64,000 nucleotides of DNA from Puniceicoccaceae bacterium (GTDB lineage: Bacteria; Verrucomicrobiota; Verrucomicrobiia; Opitutales; Coraliomargaritaceae), in assembly GCA_002729725.1 (NCBI GenBank), contig PBYS01000102.1, forward strand, positions 1-64,000, in the 5' to 3' direction. Of this stretch, positions 1-9,065 are shown piece by piece. The position numbers and the translations under genes were made by a program. The notes below the pieces were generated by a model, which saw nothing but the letters and a program-made list of their open reading frames with translations, did not search any database and had not been told where the DNA came from. Within the stretch, counting starts at the first letter, position 1. Each line of letters begins with the position of its first letter.

Positions 1-83
1 CATCAAGAAATGAAATCGATTTTGTAGTGCCTTTGGAGACGACACCCCTTGTTTATGCACCATAGACGACAGTCATAAGAAAC

Positions 84-395
84 TTGGGTTATCTATTAGA
101 AGCCAAGTGGCAAAACGATCTTACTCCCGCAAAGGATCTTCGCGATTTTCAGGGCAAGATTGAAGCTAAGGCTGCTTGGTCGAGAGGTCTTTTTGTCAGC
201 AACAGCGGCTTCACCGAAGAAGGCCTTGTCTCTTTCGGCAGCGGTAAAAGAATTATTTGCATGGACGGGCTCGACCTCTTTGAGATCTTCCACCGCCGCC
301 GTTCTTTCAACGAAGTTATGCGTTTGAAGTTAAGGAAAGCTGCGGAGACTGGGCGTCCTTTCGTGCGCGTGCGTGACCTTTATCCAAATGAGTGA
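84..395 (+). pseudogene. C-terminal fragment of a restriction endonuclease-like (PD-(D/E)xK) protein
   Basis: This 103-residue reading frame opens with the strand YLLEAKW, which looks like the E-x-K half of a PD-(D/E)xK nuclease core. It continues with a pattern (DFQGK, AAWSRGLFVSNSGFT, GKRIICMDG) that I recognise from the C-terminal half of restriction endonuclease-like proteins related to Mrr_cat. The family's N-terminal half is not encoded upstream. The same frame is stopped by TAG at 63-65, and the frame before that stop reads a different peptide. The only available start is TTG at 84, with no ribosome binding site visible. I read it as a 5'-truncated remnant. A short independent gene is possible but less likely, because the first Asp of the catalytic core would be missing. 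Confidence 0.55.
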
Positions 396-445
396 CTTAC
401 TAGAAATACAGTCCTCATAAATTCTAAATTTACCTATATCATTGC

Positions 446-1378
446 ATGAGTAATAGTATACCAGATGATCCAGACGAGCGCCTTAATTGGTATACGAAAA
501 AAATGCAGGAGTTTTATGAAACCTTCCTGGAAGAAAATCCAAATTGGTTAGCCGGCACGACATTAAGTATTCTGGAAATGGGTATCCATTCACTTAAGGC
601 ATACATTGATGATACTGGCAATGGCGATATCGACTGGAGTCAGCCGACTGTAGAATTACACTTTCCGGTTGATATTGAGCGTGTTGGTAACGTTAAAGAT
701 GAGGCTTTTAGGATAAAGGATCCTCAGCTGACATTTGAAGATATAGAGGATTCTAATAGTGCAGCCAAAGCCATTGGCAGGAAAGTTTTGTCTCATCTTG
801 AAACATCTGTGCTAGATACGCATGTAATGGGTGCAGCAGTATTTGAGAAAGCTGACGGTTACACACCCGCACTACTTCCTGAGGTCATTGATACTCTCGA
901 AAAACTAGGCGATGAAACCTTAATAGAACGTGAACTGCGTGCATACCTACAACCTCGATCTTTCGGCGCTGGCACCATTGGTTCCGATGAGGATTTCGAC
1001 CTGACAGACGAATCTGCGGTGCCACCTGAGGTCTTAGAGCAATTGGAAAGCATTGAACCATCACTCATTAGCTTACCTATAACTTTAGAGGGTTATAAAC
1101 TGGATGTGATCACCATTTTTGAAATCAACCCTCTGGTTGTCGACTTAGAGAATGAACAGGCTTATTATCCCATTCTGGTCGGTCTAGCACTCCAAGGCAA
1201 TGAGGACACCAAAGACGACAACTGGATAGACCAATCTTTGAGCCGGATTGGGAAAGTTGGACAGGTTGCTACAACTAAACAAAGTAAAGCAACCAATGAA
1301 AAAAAGACGTACATTCACCGCCGAGTTCAAAAGCAAAGTAGCCCTAGAGGCACTGCGCGAGCAGCAGCCGCTGCATGA
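446..1378 (+). CDS. Hypothetical protein, 3' end replaced by IS sequence
   Basis: I do not recognise this 310-residue protein. It is acidic, has no signal peptide or membrane segment, and looks cytoplasmic. Residues 1-270 appear native. From about base 1258 the frame runs into the left end of an IS3-family element, and the last 40 residues (ending in an Arg/Ala-rich tail) are translated from IS sequence in a frame different from the transposase. The gene is therefore truncated and its true C-terminus is lost. The sequence right of the IS does not obviously continue it, so adjacent sequence may have been deleted. It lies on the same mobile element as the serine recombinase at 4520-5890. Function unknown. 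Confidence 0.6.
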   Translation: MSNSIPDDPDERLNWYTKKMQEFYETFLEENPNWLAGTTLSILEMGIHSLKAYIDDTGNGDIDWSQPTVELHFPVDIERVGNVKDEAFRIKDPQLTFEDIEDSNSAAKAIGRKVLSHLETSVLDTHVMGAAVFEKADGYTPALLPEVIDTLEKLGDETLIERELRAYLQPRSFGAGTIGSDEDFDLTDESAVPPEVLEQLESIEPSLISLPITLEGYKLDVITIFEINPLVVDLENEQAYYPILVGLALQGNEDTKDDNWIDQSLSRIGKVGQVATTKQSKATNEKKTYIHRRVQKQSSPRGTARAAAAA

Positions 1379-1616
1379 GATCGCCAAGCGCTATCAAGTT
1401 CACGCCAGTCAGGTGACTGAGTGGAAGAAGGCCTTGCAAGGCAACGCCAGCAGCGTGTTTGAGAGCACGAGCGCTAAACACGATGAGGCGTTCAAGCAGA
1501 AGCGCAAAGAAGACCGTTTATTCAAGCAGATAGGCCAGCTCCAAGTGGAGGGGGATTTTTTAAAAGACAGCTGCGATAAGCTCGGTGTCATTATCCCTGA
1601 GGACGAGCTTCGTTGA
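1296..1616 (+). CDS. IS3-family transposase OrfA (helix-turn-helix)
   Basis: A 106-residue OrfA beginning MKKRRTFTAEFKSKVALEAL. It has the typical HTH_Tnp_1 helix-turn-helix (residues about 5-45, including HEIAKRYQVHASQVTEWKK) and a C-terminal helical segment, probably the leucine-zipper-like part. It would bind the terminal repeats of the element. The ATG at 1296 is chosen because family homology starts there. Upstream in-frame sequence lies in the inverted repeat and interrupted gene. It ends 16 nt before the likely OrfB start. Confidence 0.88.
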   Translation: MKKRRTFTAEFKSKVALEALREQQPLHEIAKRYQVHASQVTEWKKALQGNASSVFESTSAKHDEAFKQKRKEDRLFKQIGQLQVEGDFLKDSCDKLGVIIPEDELR

Positions 1617-1632
1617 TGGGGACAGCAAGAAA

Positions 1633-2436
1633 ATGAGCATCAAAAAACAGTGCAAACTGCTGGGCGTGCCGCGTTCAAGCTATTACCATAAACCGAAGCG
1701 CAAGGTGAGCCTGGAAGACGAGCTGATCATGCAGGCGATCGACCGGATTTATCTCGATGAACCGACTTATGGGAGTCGCCGCATGCTCGATGAACTCAAA
1801 CTGCTGGGCTATAAATTGGGGCGTGACCGGTGCAGGCGACTGATGCGGATCATGGGGATTGAACCGATCTATCCAAAGCCGCGTTTGAGTACGCCGGCCA
1901 AGGGGCACAAGAAGTACCCTTACCTGCTCAGAGGGCTTGAGATCGAACGCAGCAACCAGGTCTGGAGCACGGACATCACCTACATCCCGCTGGGAGACGG
2001 CCATGTCTACCTGACAGCTGTGATCGATTGGTCGAGCCGTTATGTGATCAGCTGGAAGCTCAGCAACAGCTTGGACACCTCGTTCTGCATCGAATGCCTG
2101 GAAGAAGCTTTGGAGGCCGAAGGGAAGCCCGGGATCTTCAACACCGACCAAGGCTGCCAATACACCAGCGACGCCTTCACCGGAGTATTGAAAAGCCATG
2201 GGATCCGCATCAGCATGGATGGCAAAGGCCGAGCCTTGGACAACGTCATGATCGAGCGGCTCTGGCGCACGGTGAAGTATGACGACATCTTCATCCGCTG
2301 CTACGAAACAATGAGCGAACTCTACCAGGGCTTGAGCGCGTTCTTCCTCAAATACAACGCACGCAAGCATCAGACCTTGGGGATGAGCCCCGAACAGAAA
2401 TATCGCGAGGGCTTGTCTATGGAAGAAGCGGCATGA
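1633..2436 (+). CDS. IS3-family transposase OrfB (DDE integrase domain)
   Basis: A 267-residue DDE transposase with an N-terminal HTH_21-like region and an rve integrase core. Visible catalytic motifs are the first Asp in STDITYI, the second in NTDQGCQYTS, and the Glu in MIERLWRTVKYDD. The C-terminal YNARKHQTLGMSPEQKY stretch is typical. The reading frame is open from 1585, but the ATG at 1633 fits the family start. OrfB lies in the +1 frame relative to OrfA, so the usual IS3 -1 frameshift fusion cannot be made here as sequenced. Independent initiation, or a frame-altering mutation, has to be assumed. The core looks complete. Confidence 0.87.
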   Translation: MSIKKQCKLLGVPRSSYYHKPKRKVSLEDELIMQAIDRIYLDEPTYGSRRMLDELKLLGYKLGRDRCRRLMRIMGIEPIYPKPRLSTPAKGHKKYPYLLRGLEIERSNQVWSTDITYIPLGDGHVYLTAVIDWSSRYVISWKLSNSLDTSFCIECLEEALEAEGKPGIFNTDQGCQYTSDAFTGVLKSHGIRISMDGKGRALDNVMIERLWRTVKYDDIFIRCYETMSELYQGLSAFFLKYNARKHQTLGMSPEQKYREGLSMEEAA

Positions 2437-2448
2437 TAGCCTCCATCC

Positions 2449-2533
2449 ACTGCGTCCGTCGCTTCGCTCCGGCCTTGCCGCTACGCGGCACCTCCCTCCG
2501 GGAGGACGGCCTACGCGAAGCGACGGACGCAGT
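2449..2533. repeat. Long hairpin with 18-bp perfect arms inside the IS 3' region
   Basis: The arm ACTGCGTCCGTCGCTTCG at 2449-2466 is exactly complementary to 2516-2533. The 49 bases between contain two smaller palindromes (around CCGCTACGCGG and CCTCCCTCCGGGAGG). It resembles a chromosomal REP-like element carried within the IS, downstream of orfB. It could act as a transcription terminator or as a target that the IS picked up. Confidence 0.75.
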
Positions 2534-2627
2534 CCTCCCCACAACCACAATCAAACCATCTCCGCAGTTTGGACTTCCATCCTGAACTCCCCCAGACTAC
2601 ATCTAAACAATCGCCGCGACCTGTCCA

Positions 2628-3033
2628 AGGTTCAGGGCCAGCTCATATTTGCGTTCAGTTCGGCTCGTTATTCAGGAAAAGCGTCAAACTGATTGACAAA
2701 TTACCTTAAAGGTTCATTGGATAAATATAGTTATTTAGAGCAGTGATTACCTTACTATAGGTATGGCTTTGATTTAACAATCCCTCGCCTATAGGGATAA
2801 GATTAATTTCGCACATCGCTCGCTATAGCGATTAGTAGAAATTATAATTGTAACCTACAACTTCCAGCGCAACCACGACTGGAATAATTAGGGAAAGACA
2901 TAAGAAGCCTGATGAATTATTAAGTCAGGCAGTTACCAACAGCATTATACTTGTTGGTATTGTCGTAATGACAAAATGGTGTGGCGACTAAACCTCGCTA
3001 CCCCTCAATCAAATATCAAAGAAAGATATAGAA
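2628..3033. other. Intergenic region, no gene seen
   Basis: About 400 bp of AT-rich sequence between the IS right end and the next gene. Stops are frequent in all frames and I see no family resemblance. It may contain the lost remainder of the gene cut by the IS, but the reading frame does not resume. Confidence 0.5.
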
Positions 3034-3927
3034 TTGGAAGACTCCAAAATTAGCGCAGCAAAAACTGACGCTACCAAAACAGAGGTGCGCATTTCAGATG
3101 CGTCGCCCAAACAATTGGACGCACTGTTGTCCAGAATCCCCGGGACAGTGCGCGATGCACTACAACCCGTTTTAACAGTAAAAGACCGCGTTAATTTCTT
3201 CGTGGTCACTATCGAATGCGCACCTATGGACTCGCAAAATCAGTCAGCGCTGATCGAAGAGTTGAAGATGCCTGAAATGGCCCGCGCCGCATTTATCCAC
3301 GACGGGATTGTTCATCAAGTCCTCACCCTTAAAATGGCGCAAACTTTGGCCGATTGGGTGAATCATCTGGAGCAGCGTTCGCTTGATTTCCAAGTCGCCT
3401 ACATTGCGACGAGTGACTTCAAACCCAACTTCGACCTGTCCAAAGCAACAGTTTCCCCTGAAAGGAAGCTAAGCTTTGAACGAGGCACTCCTCATAACCA
3501 ATGGCCCGTAGACGAGCCCCACAACCCTGATGATCCGCTCGGACTCCTTCAGACCTTGTGGACACTAAAACCTCCCCCCGGGACACTGGGGTCTAGTCAA
3601 GAAGATTGGCTCCACACACTACCGAGTAAGTTACTACGACTCTGCACGCACTGGTTTTACGACTTCCGTCCATTATCCATAACACCGGATTGGACATTGT
3701 TCTTAAACTACATCGAAACAGTAACTAAGGGCGAAGCTCTTGAATGTATGGTCGCACTAGCCGAAGACTATGGTCAGGTGCTCGAATTGGACTCGGACAA
3801 CGTACAGTATACGCTGTCCGAAGCTGCCACCTGCGAAGTAATCGATAGCTTCAAGTCACTGTCCCACATGATCGATTGTCACTTCGAGGAGATACTACAG
3901 CCGCACGAAGTTTACGTCGGCGACTAA
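3034..3927 (+). CDS. Hypothetical protein
   Basis: A 297-residue protein I do not recognise. It starts with TTG at 3034. The next methionine in frame is about 60 residues in, and the intervening sequence looks coding. It is acidic, has no signal peptide or transmembrane segment, and carries a Pro-rich stretch near residue 185. It is followed by a strong intrinsic terminator, so it is the last gene of its transcript. It lies inside the mobile element whose recombinase is at 4520-5890. Function unknown. Confidence 0.55.
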   Translation: MEDSKISAAKTDATKTEVRISDASPKQLDALLSRIPGTVRDALQPVLTVKDRVNFFVVTIECAPMDSQNQSALIEELKMPEMARAAFIHDGIVHQVLTLKMAQTLADWVNHLEQRSLDFQVAYIATSDFKPNFDLSKATVSPERKLSFERGTPHNQWPVDEPHNPDDPLGLLQTLWTLKPPPGTLGSSQEDWLHTLPSKLLRLCTHWFYDFRPLSITPDWTLFLNYIETVTKGEALECMVALAEDYGQVLELDSDNVQYTLSEAATCEVIDSFKSLSHMIDCHFEEILQPHEVYVGD

Positions 3928-3998
3928 CCTAAATAGACAATGAGTTGGGTTCGGCTGCGCCCTATCGCAGCCGAGCCTTATCACTCAATCTAAAAACG

Positions 3999-4032
3999 AC
4001 CCGCCTCGGATCCATTCGAGGCGGTTTTCTTT
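3999..4032 (+). terminator. Rho-independent terminator
   Basis: Stem CCGCCTCG (4001-4008) / CGAGGCGG (4017-4024) with an 8-nt loop, followed directly by TTTTCTTTT. It ends the plus-strand gene 3034-3927 and separates it from the convergent recombinase operon. Confidence 0.9.
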
Positions 4033-4103
4033 TCTACAAAATTTAATGGCTATCCAAGATACATCTGAACGTAAATCATTGTGCCGTGTAGTTGTTAGAG
4101 CGG

Positions 4104-4523
4104 CTATAACTGATCAACACGAACGGACCGCTTAGAGGAAGACTTTAATCTTTTCATGACACGCTGAATCTCCGCTTTAGTGAGACCATGCTCTTCCAAA
4201 ACCGGTAGAATATGTTCTTCCGAAAGTTGGCTAGCCGGTGGCAGCACAGGCTTGATTTCTTCGGTGCGAGGGTCACGTAAATACCAATGATATTCCGGAA
4301 ATTGATTGATTGCATCCTGAATGGATTTTAACCCAGTCACTCTAAAGGCCTCTCCGCCTTGGGCAATTGAGTCAGGAATCGTTTTTGACGTAGGGCTATC
4401 CTGGACGAACAAGGCTGACTCTTTGCCGTTGCGCCAATGAACGATGATTACCCGGTTATATAGATTAGAACGCACCCGTTCATTCGTCAGATGAATTGAG
4501 TCGATCTGAGCCTTTAATGTCAT
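4104..4523 (-). CDS. Hypothetical protein co-transcribed with serine recombinase
   Basis: A 139-residue basic protein of unknown family. It has no membrane segment. The C-terminal third is helical and Lys/Arg-rich (KRLKSSSKRSVRV), so nucleic-acid binding is possible. Its ATG overlaps the stop codon of the recombinase by 4 nt, which implies translational coupling. That position would suit an accessory or directionality factor for the recombinase, but this is inference from context only. Confidence 0.6.
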   Translation of the reverse strand: MTLKAQIDSIHLTNERVRSNLYNRVIIVHWRNGKESALFVQDSPTSKTIPDSIAQGGEAFRVTGLKSIQDAINQFPEYHWYLRDPRTEEIKPVLPPASQLSEEHILPVLEEHGLTKAEIQRVMKRLKSSSKRSVRVDQL

Positions 4524-5890
4524 GTTAGCTTTTCGTTCTGCTCTTGCTCAAAGTCCTCGTAACCGTCTAATTCGACAGGTGCTAAAGGTTCCTCGTTCTC
4601 CAAAACTAGAATTTGCTGATCCACATCTTTGGTAAGCTTTAATAGGTTCTCACGTTCTAAATGGAGCTCATCCACCTTTTTAGTGTATATACCGATCTGT
4701 TGCCCCCTTCCAATCGCATCGACATAGTTCTCCTCGCGCTCGTCCAATTGCACACGCTCCCCGTCCAAAGATTCACGATACTGCTTAAGCTTCTCCAAAC
4801 CGCTCATCTCATCCTCAGTTTCATTGAGGGCTCGGTAGTCGATGTCTTTGAACCACTCGAAGAATATAGTTCGAAAGGTTTCAAATTTCAGGGACGAATT
4901 ATCGCATGAGCCATTACGCTTCGTCCCGCAACGAAACGTATGATAGCGCTGCTCGTTTCGACTAGGACTTCCCATTTGAGTGTAATAAAGACTATTACCA
5001 CATTTCAGGAGTCCTGAGAACACGTTCTGATGGTTAACTGACCTGCGTCCTCGCGTCGTCGTATTGCGTGCTCGCTGCAACTGAACCCGATTGAAATCCT
5101 CCTTGGATATTATCTGCGGGTAGTAATTCTCAACCTCTTGGCCATCGATGCGGAATAAGCCGTAAACAGCTGGATTGGCGAGCAGATCCTGCATGACCTT
5201 GACTTCCCATTTCACTCCACGTGCACTCTTGATACCCTCCGCATTTAATAATTTGCAAATCTTACTGACGCCATTGCCCTTCAGGTATAAGTGAAAGATG
5301 CGTTGAACGACATTGGCAGCATTCTCCGCGATAGCAATTTTGTTGTCATCACCGATTCGAGTCCAGTGCGGCATCGAACCACGCCAAAGTTTCCCCTCCT
5401 CAAGGACCGCCTTTTTCCTAGATTTTACGCTACTCTTAATCCGTTCACTCTTCGTCCTAGACTCTTCGTAAGCACGCTGCATTACGAACAAACTGCCGAG
5501 CAACTGAAAGAAATCACGATCAACGCTCTCACGCGTATAAATTTGTCTATCGATCAGCGTGTGTATCTCCAGCCCTGCATACAAAAGACGCTTAAAAATC
5601 TCCAAGGCATCCAGTGGCGTCTGACGCGATACACGATCAAGGCGCTCCACAATCAGAACTGTCCCCGCCGGGATAAGACCTGCCTCTGCACTTGTTAGCA
5701 GTGTCGACAAATTCCCGCTGTTGGCATTGTTTTTCTTCTTAAAGGCACTGACACCTCGATCCGTTACTTCAACCAGTTCCAGCCCCAGCTTCTCAGCATA
5801 AGCCTTCCCTTTTTCGGTCTGACGGCGCATAGTATCCCCCCGACTTTGCTGAGCCGAGGAATACCGCGAATACAGGATCGCCTTCTTCAT
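4520..5890 (-). CDS. Large serine recombinase / site-specific integrase
   Basis: A 456-residue recombinase. The N-terminal resolvase catalytic domain (residues about 1-150) shows the nucleophile motif YSRYSS (Ser11) and the arginine motif ERLDRVSR. It is followed by the Recombinase DNA-binding domain (about 190-290, NAEGIKSARGVKW, NPAVYGLFR), a zinc-ribbon-like region near residue 320 and a C-terminal coiled coil. The ribbon begins LLKCG but lacks the usual second Cys, so metal binding may be altered. The ATG at 5890 is chosen because the catalytic domain begins there. Sequence upstream in the same frame is antisense to the HI0933-type gene fragment. The start lies about 55 bp from the predicted attachment junction, the usual place for an integrase of a mobile element. 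Confidence 0.9.
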   Translation of the reverse strand: MKKAILYSRYSSAQQSRGDTMRRQTEKGKAYAEKLGLELVEVTDRGVSAFKKKNNANSGNLSTLLTSAEAGLIPAGTVLIVERLDRVSRQTPLDALEIFKRLLYAGLEIHTLIDRQIYTRESVDRDFFQLLGSLFVMQRAYEESRTKSERIKSSVKSRKKAVLEEGKLWRGSMPHWTRIGDDNKIAIAENAANVVQRIFHLYLKGNGVSKICKLLNAEGIKSARGVKWEVKVMQDLLANPAVYGLFRIDGQEVENYYPQIISKEDFNRVQLQRARNTTTRGRRSVNHQNVFSGLLKCGNSLYYTQMGSPSRNEQRYHTFRCGTKRNGSCDNSSLKFETFRTIFFEWFKDIDYRALNETEDEMSGLEKLKQYRESLDGERVQLDEREENYVDAIGRGQQIGIYTKKVDELHLERENLLKLTKDVDQQILVLENEEPLAPVELDGYEDFEQEQNEKLT

Positions 5891-7183
<1,293 letters not shown>

Positions 7184-7331
7184 TTAAAGCTCAAAATGGC
7201 GGTTTTACGGCGAAAGGCCTGCGTCATGCGCGACTTCAACGCGAGCTCTTGGTGCTGGCGAGATGAGAATCGCTGTTTTGCTGGCTTGACTGTATGCGCA
7301 GTCCTGTCTGCTTTTTCAGACAACTTTTCTC

Positions 7332-8603
7332 ATGATCGACATTAAGCTACTTCGCGAGCAACCGGACTTCGTCCGCGCTGCCATTGCTAACAAGAAATTC
7401 AAGACCGACATCGACGCGGTGCTTGAACTCGATGCTGCCCGCCGCAGTAAAATTACCGAGGCGGAACAAGCCCGTGCGGCGCAAAAAGCAGCCAACAAAG
7501 AGATGGCCGCGCTGGCCAAGGGCTCCCCTGAGTTTATGGAGGCGGTCAAAGGCATGAAAGCCACCGCGAATCGCGCAAAGGACTTGGAAGCCGAAGCGAA
7601 GGCAGCCGATGAAGCTTTCCAGGAGGCCTTCCTCTCGATTCCCAACTTGCCCGATCCTTCGGTGCCCGTAGGCAAGGGCGAAGACGAGAATGTAGTCGCC
7701 TCCACTTGGGGCGATGCGGACGCAGAGTTTCCGCACGCCTTGCCACACTTCGATATTCCATGGTTTGAGTCGCGCATTGATTTCTCGCGTGGAGTTAAAA
7801 CCGCAGGTGCGGGCTTCCCCTTCTACGTGGGAGAAATGGCACGTCTAGTGCGTGCCTTGGTGAATTACTTCCTGGAAGAGGCCCGCTTAAATGGTTACGA
7901 AGAAGTCTTGCCCCCGATCGTGGTGAATGCCGAAAGCGCGACAGCCACGGGACAGTTGCCCGACAAAGAAGGCCAGATGTATGTCGACGAGAAAGAAGGC
8001 CTGTATTTGATTCCGACGGCTGAAGTGCCGGTGACTAATTTCTATCGCGACGAGATTCTGGATAGCGATCAATTGCCCATTCAACGCTGTGCCTATACGC
8101 CCTGCTTCCGCCGTGAGGCTGGCAGCTGGGGGGCGCACGTACGTGGGCTAAACCGCCTGCATCAGTTTGACAAAGTCGAGCTGGTGAAGTGGACCGATGC
8201 AGAGAGCTCGATGGAAGAGCTAGAAAAGCTGCGTGAAAACGTCGAATCGACTCTACAAAAGTTGGAACTGCCCTATCGCGTGCTGCGCATGTGCACTGGC
8301 GACATTGGTTTCCCACATGCGAAACAATACGACCTCGAAGTGTTCGCTGCGGGCCAAAAACGCTGGTTGGAAGTTTCGAGTTGCTCGAACTTCACAGACT
8401 TCCAGGCGCGCCGTGCTGGCATCCGCTATCGTGGCGCCGATGGCAAGCCGGTGACTGCTCATACACTCAACGGCTCAGGCTTAGCAGTGCCGCGCGTGCT
8501 AGCTGCGATCTTGGAAAACCACCTCCAGCCTGATGGCCGGGTGAAAATCCCTGCCTGCCTGCAATATTGGATGGGTCAAGAATACATCGGCGAAGTCAAG
8601 TAA
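7332..8603 (+). CDS. serS: Seryl-tRNA synthetase
   Basis: A 423-residue class II aminoacyl-tRNA synthetase charging tRNA-Ser. The N-terminal coiled-coil tRNA-binding arm (residues about 1-110, Ala/Lys/Glu-rich heptads) precedes the catalytic core. Motif 2 lies around TPCFRREAGSWG and motif 3 around TLNGSGLAVPRVLAAILEN. Length is normal. The ATG at 7332 gives the standard start MIDIKLLRE. It is first in a same-strand run of three synthetase genes (serS, proS, gltX). Confidence 0.97.
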   Translation: MIDIKLLREQPDFVRAAIANKKFKTDIDAVLELDAARRSKITEAEQARAAQKAANKEMAALAKGSPEFMEAVKGMKATANRAKDLEAEAKAADEAFQEAFLSIPNLPDPSVPVGKGEDENVVASTWGDADAEFPHALPHFDIPWFESRIDFSRGVKTAGAGFPFYVGEMARLVRALVNYFLEEARLNGYEEVLPPIVVNAESATATGQLPDKEGQMYVDEKEGLYLIPTAEVPVTNFYRDEILDSDQLPIQRCAYTPCFRREAGSWGAHVRGLNRLHQFDKVELVKWTDAESSMEELEKLRENVESTLQKLELPYRVLRMCTGDIGFPHAKQYDLEVFAAGQKRWLEVSSCSNFTDFQARRAGIRYRGADGKPVTAHTLNGSGLAVPRVLAAILENHLQPDGRVKIPACLQYWMGQEYIGEVK

Positions 8604-8633
8604 GACTCGCCACTCGCCCATTTAGAATTGTAA

Positions 8634-8667
8634 CGGGCGAATTTCGCAGACTTGCCAAATTCGCCCG
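8634..8667. repeat. Inverted repeat in the serS 3' region
   Basis: CGGGCGAATT (8634-8643) pairs perfectly with AATTCGCCCG (8658-8667), with a 14-nt loop. No T-tract follows, so it is either a weak terminator after serS or an mRNA-stabilising hairpin between serS and the small membrane protein. Confidence 0.6.
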
Positions 8668-8686
8668 TGCTGTCAGCCTAAGAGCC

Positions 8687-8926
8687 ATGGAATTCCTACA
8701 AGAAGCTATCGCATCACGTAATATCGTGGTCTGGGTGATCCTAGTGGTATTACTGCTTCTCATCATTAAGTTACTCAAGGCTGCTGGCAAGGGACTGGTG
8801 ATGCTGCTAATCGGCCTGGCCGTGGTGTTTATTCTGGCAAAATTATTTCCCAATCTAATGAGCCCGATGGTTGATTTCATACAAGGTGGTTGGCTGGGCA
8901 CTAGCGCAGAAGATCAGACTTGGTAA
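8687..8926 (+). CDS. Small membrane protein, function unknown
   Basis: A 79-residue protein from the ATG at 8687 with two closely spaced hydrophobic stretches (about 14-31, VVWVILVVLLLLIIK, and 36-52, GLVMLLIGLAVVFIL) joined by a short basic turn. This suggests a membrane hairpin. A longer frame opens at 8567 inside serS, but its first 40 residues are Arg-rich and look untranslated. It sits between serS and proS. I do not recognise a family. Confidence 0.55.
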   Translation: MEFLQEAIASRNIVVWVILVVLLLLIIKLLKAAGKGLVMLLIGLAVVFILAKLFPNLMSPMVDFIQGGWLGTSAEDQTW

Positions 8927-9065
8927 GCCGCATGCGCCTGTGGCAAGTCCTCCCCCCATGCTGCGGTAAACAGCCCACTCGGCTTTGAAAATAGCAGTGC
9001 AGACTGCATCTTCTTGGTAATTTGGCATTGCAGGCGAGCGCGAGGCGCATTTGCTAGCTCCCCTT

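Larger units (their letters stand above)
1258..2627 (+). mobile_element. IS3-family insertion sequence
   Basis: A 1.37-kb element carrying orfA and orfB. Its proposed ends are imperfect inverted repeats: TGGACAGGTTGC at 1258-1269 and its near complement GCGACCTGTCCA at 2616-2627, one mismatch in 12. I see no convincing 3-4 bp target duplication in the flanks, so either one end is slightly misplaced or a rearrangement followed insertion. The 190 bp after orfB are noncoding and hold a long hairpin. The element interrupts the gene starting at 446. Confidence 0.75.

Noticed and set aside
1585-1632. Programmed -1 frameshift producing an OrfAB fusion in the IS
   Set aside because: orfB lies in the +1 frame relative to orfA, so a -1 slip would not enter it.
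1675-2550. Long minus-strand ORF (291 codons) opposite IS transposase orfB
   Set aside because: Antisense shadow of a gene with clear DDE motifs; no family resemblance and no ribosome binding site.
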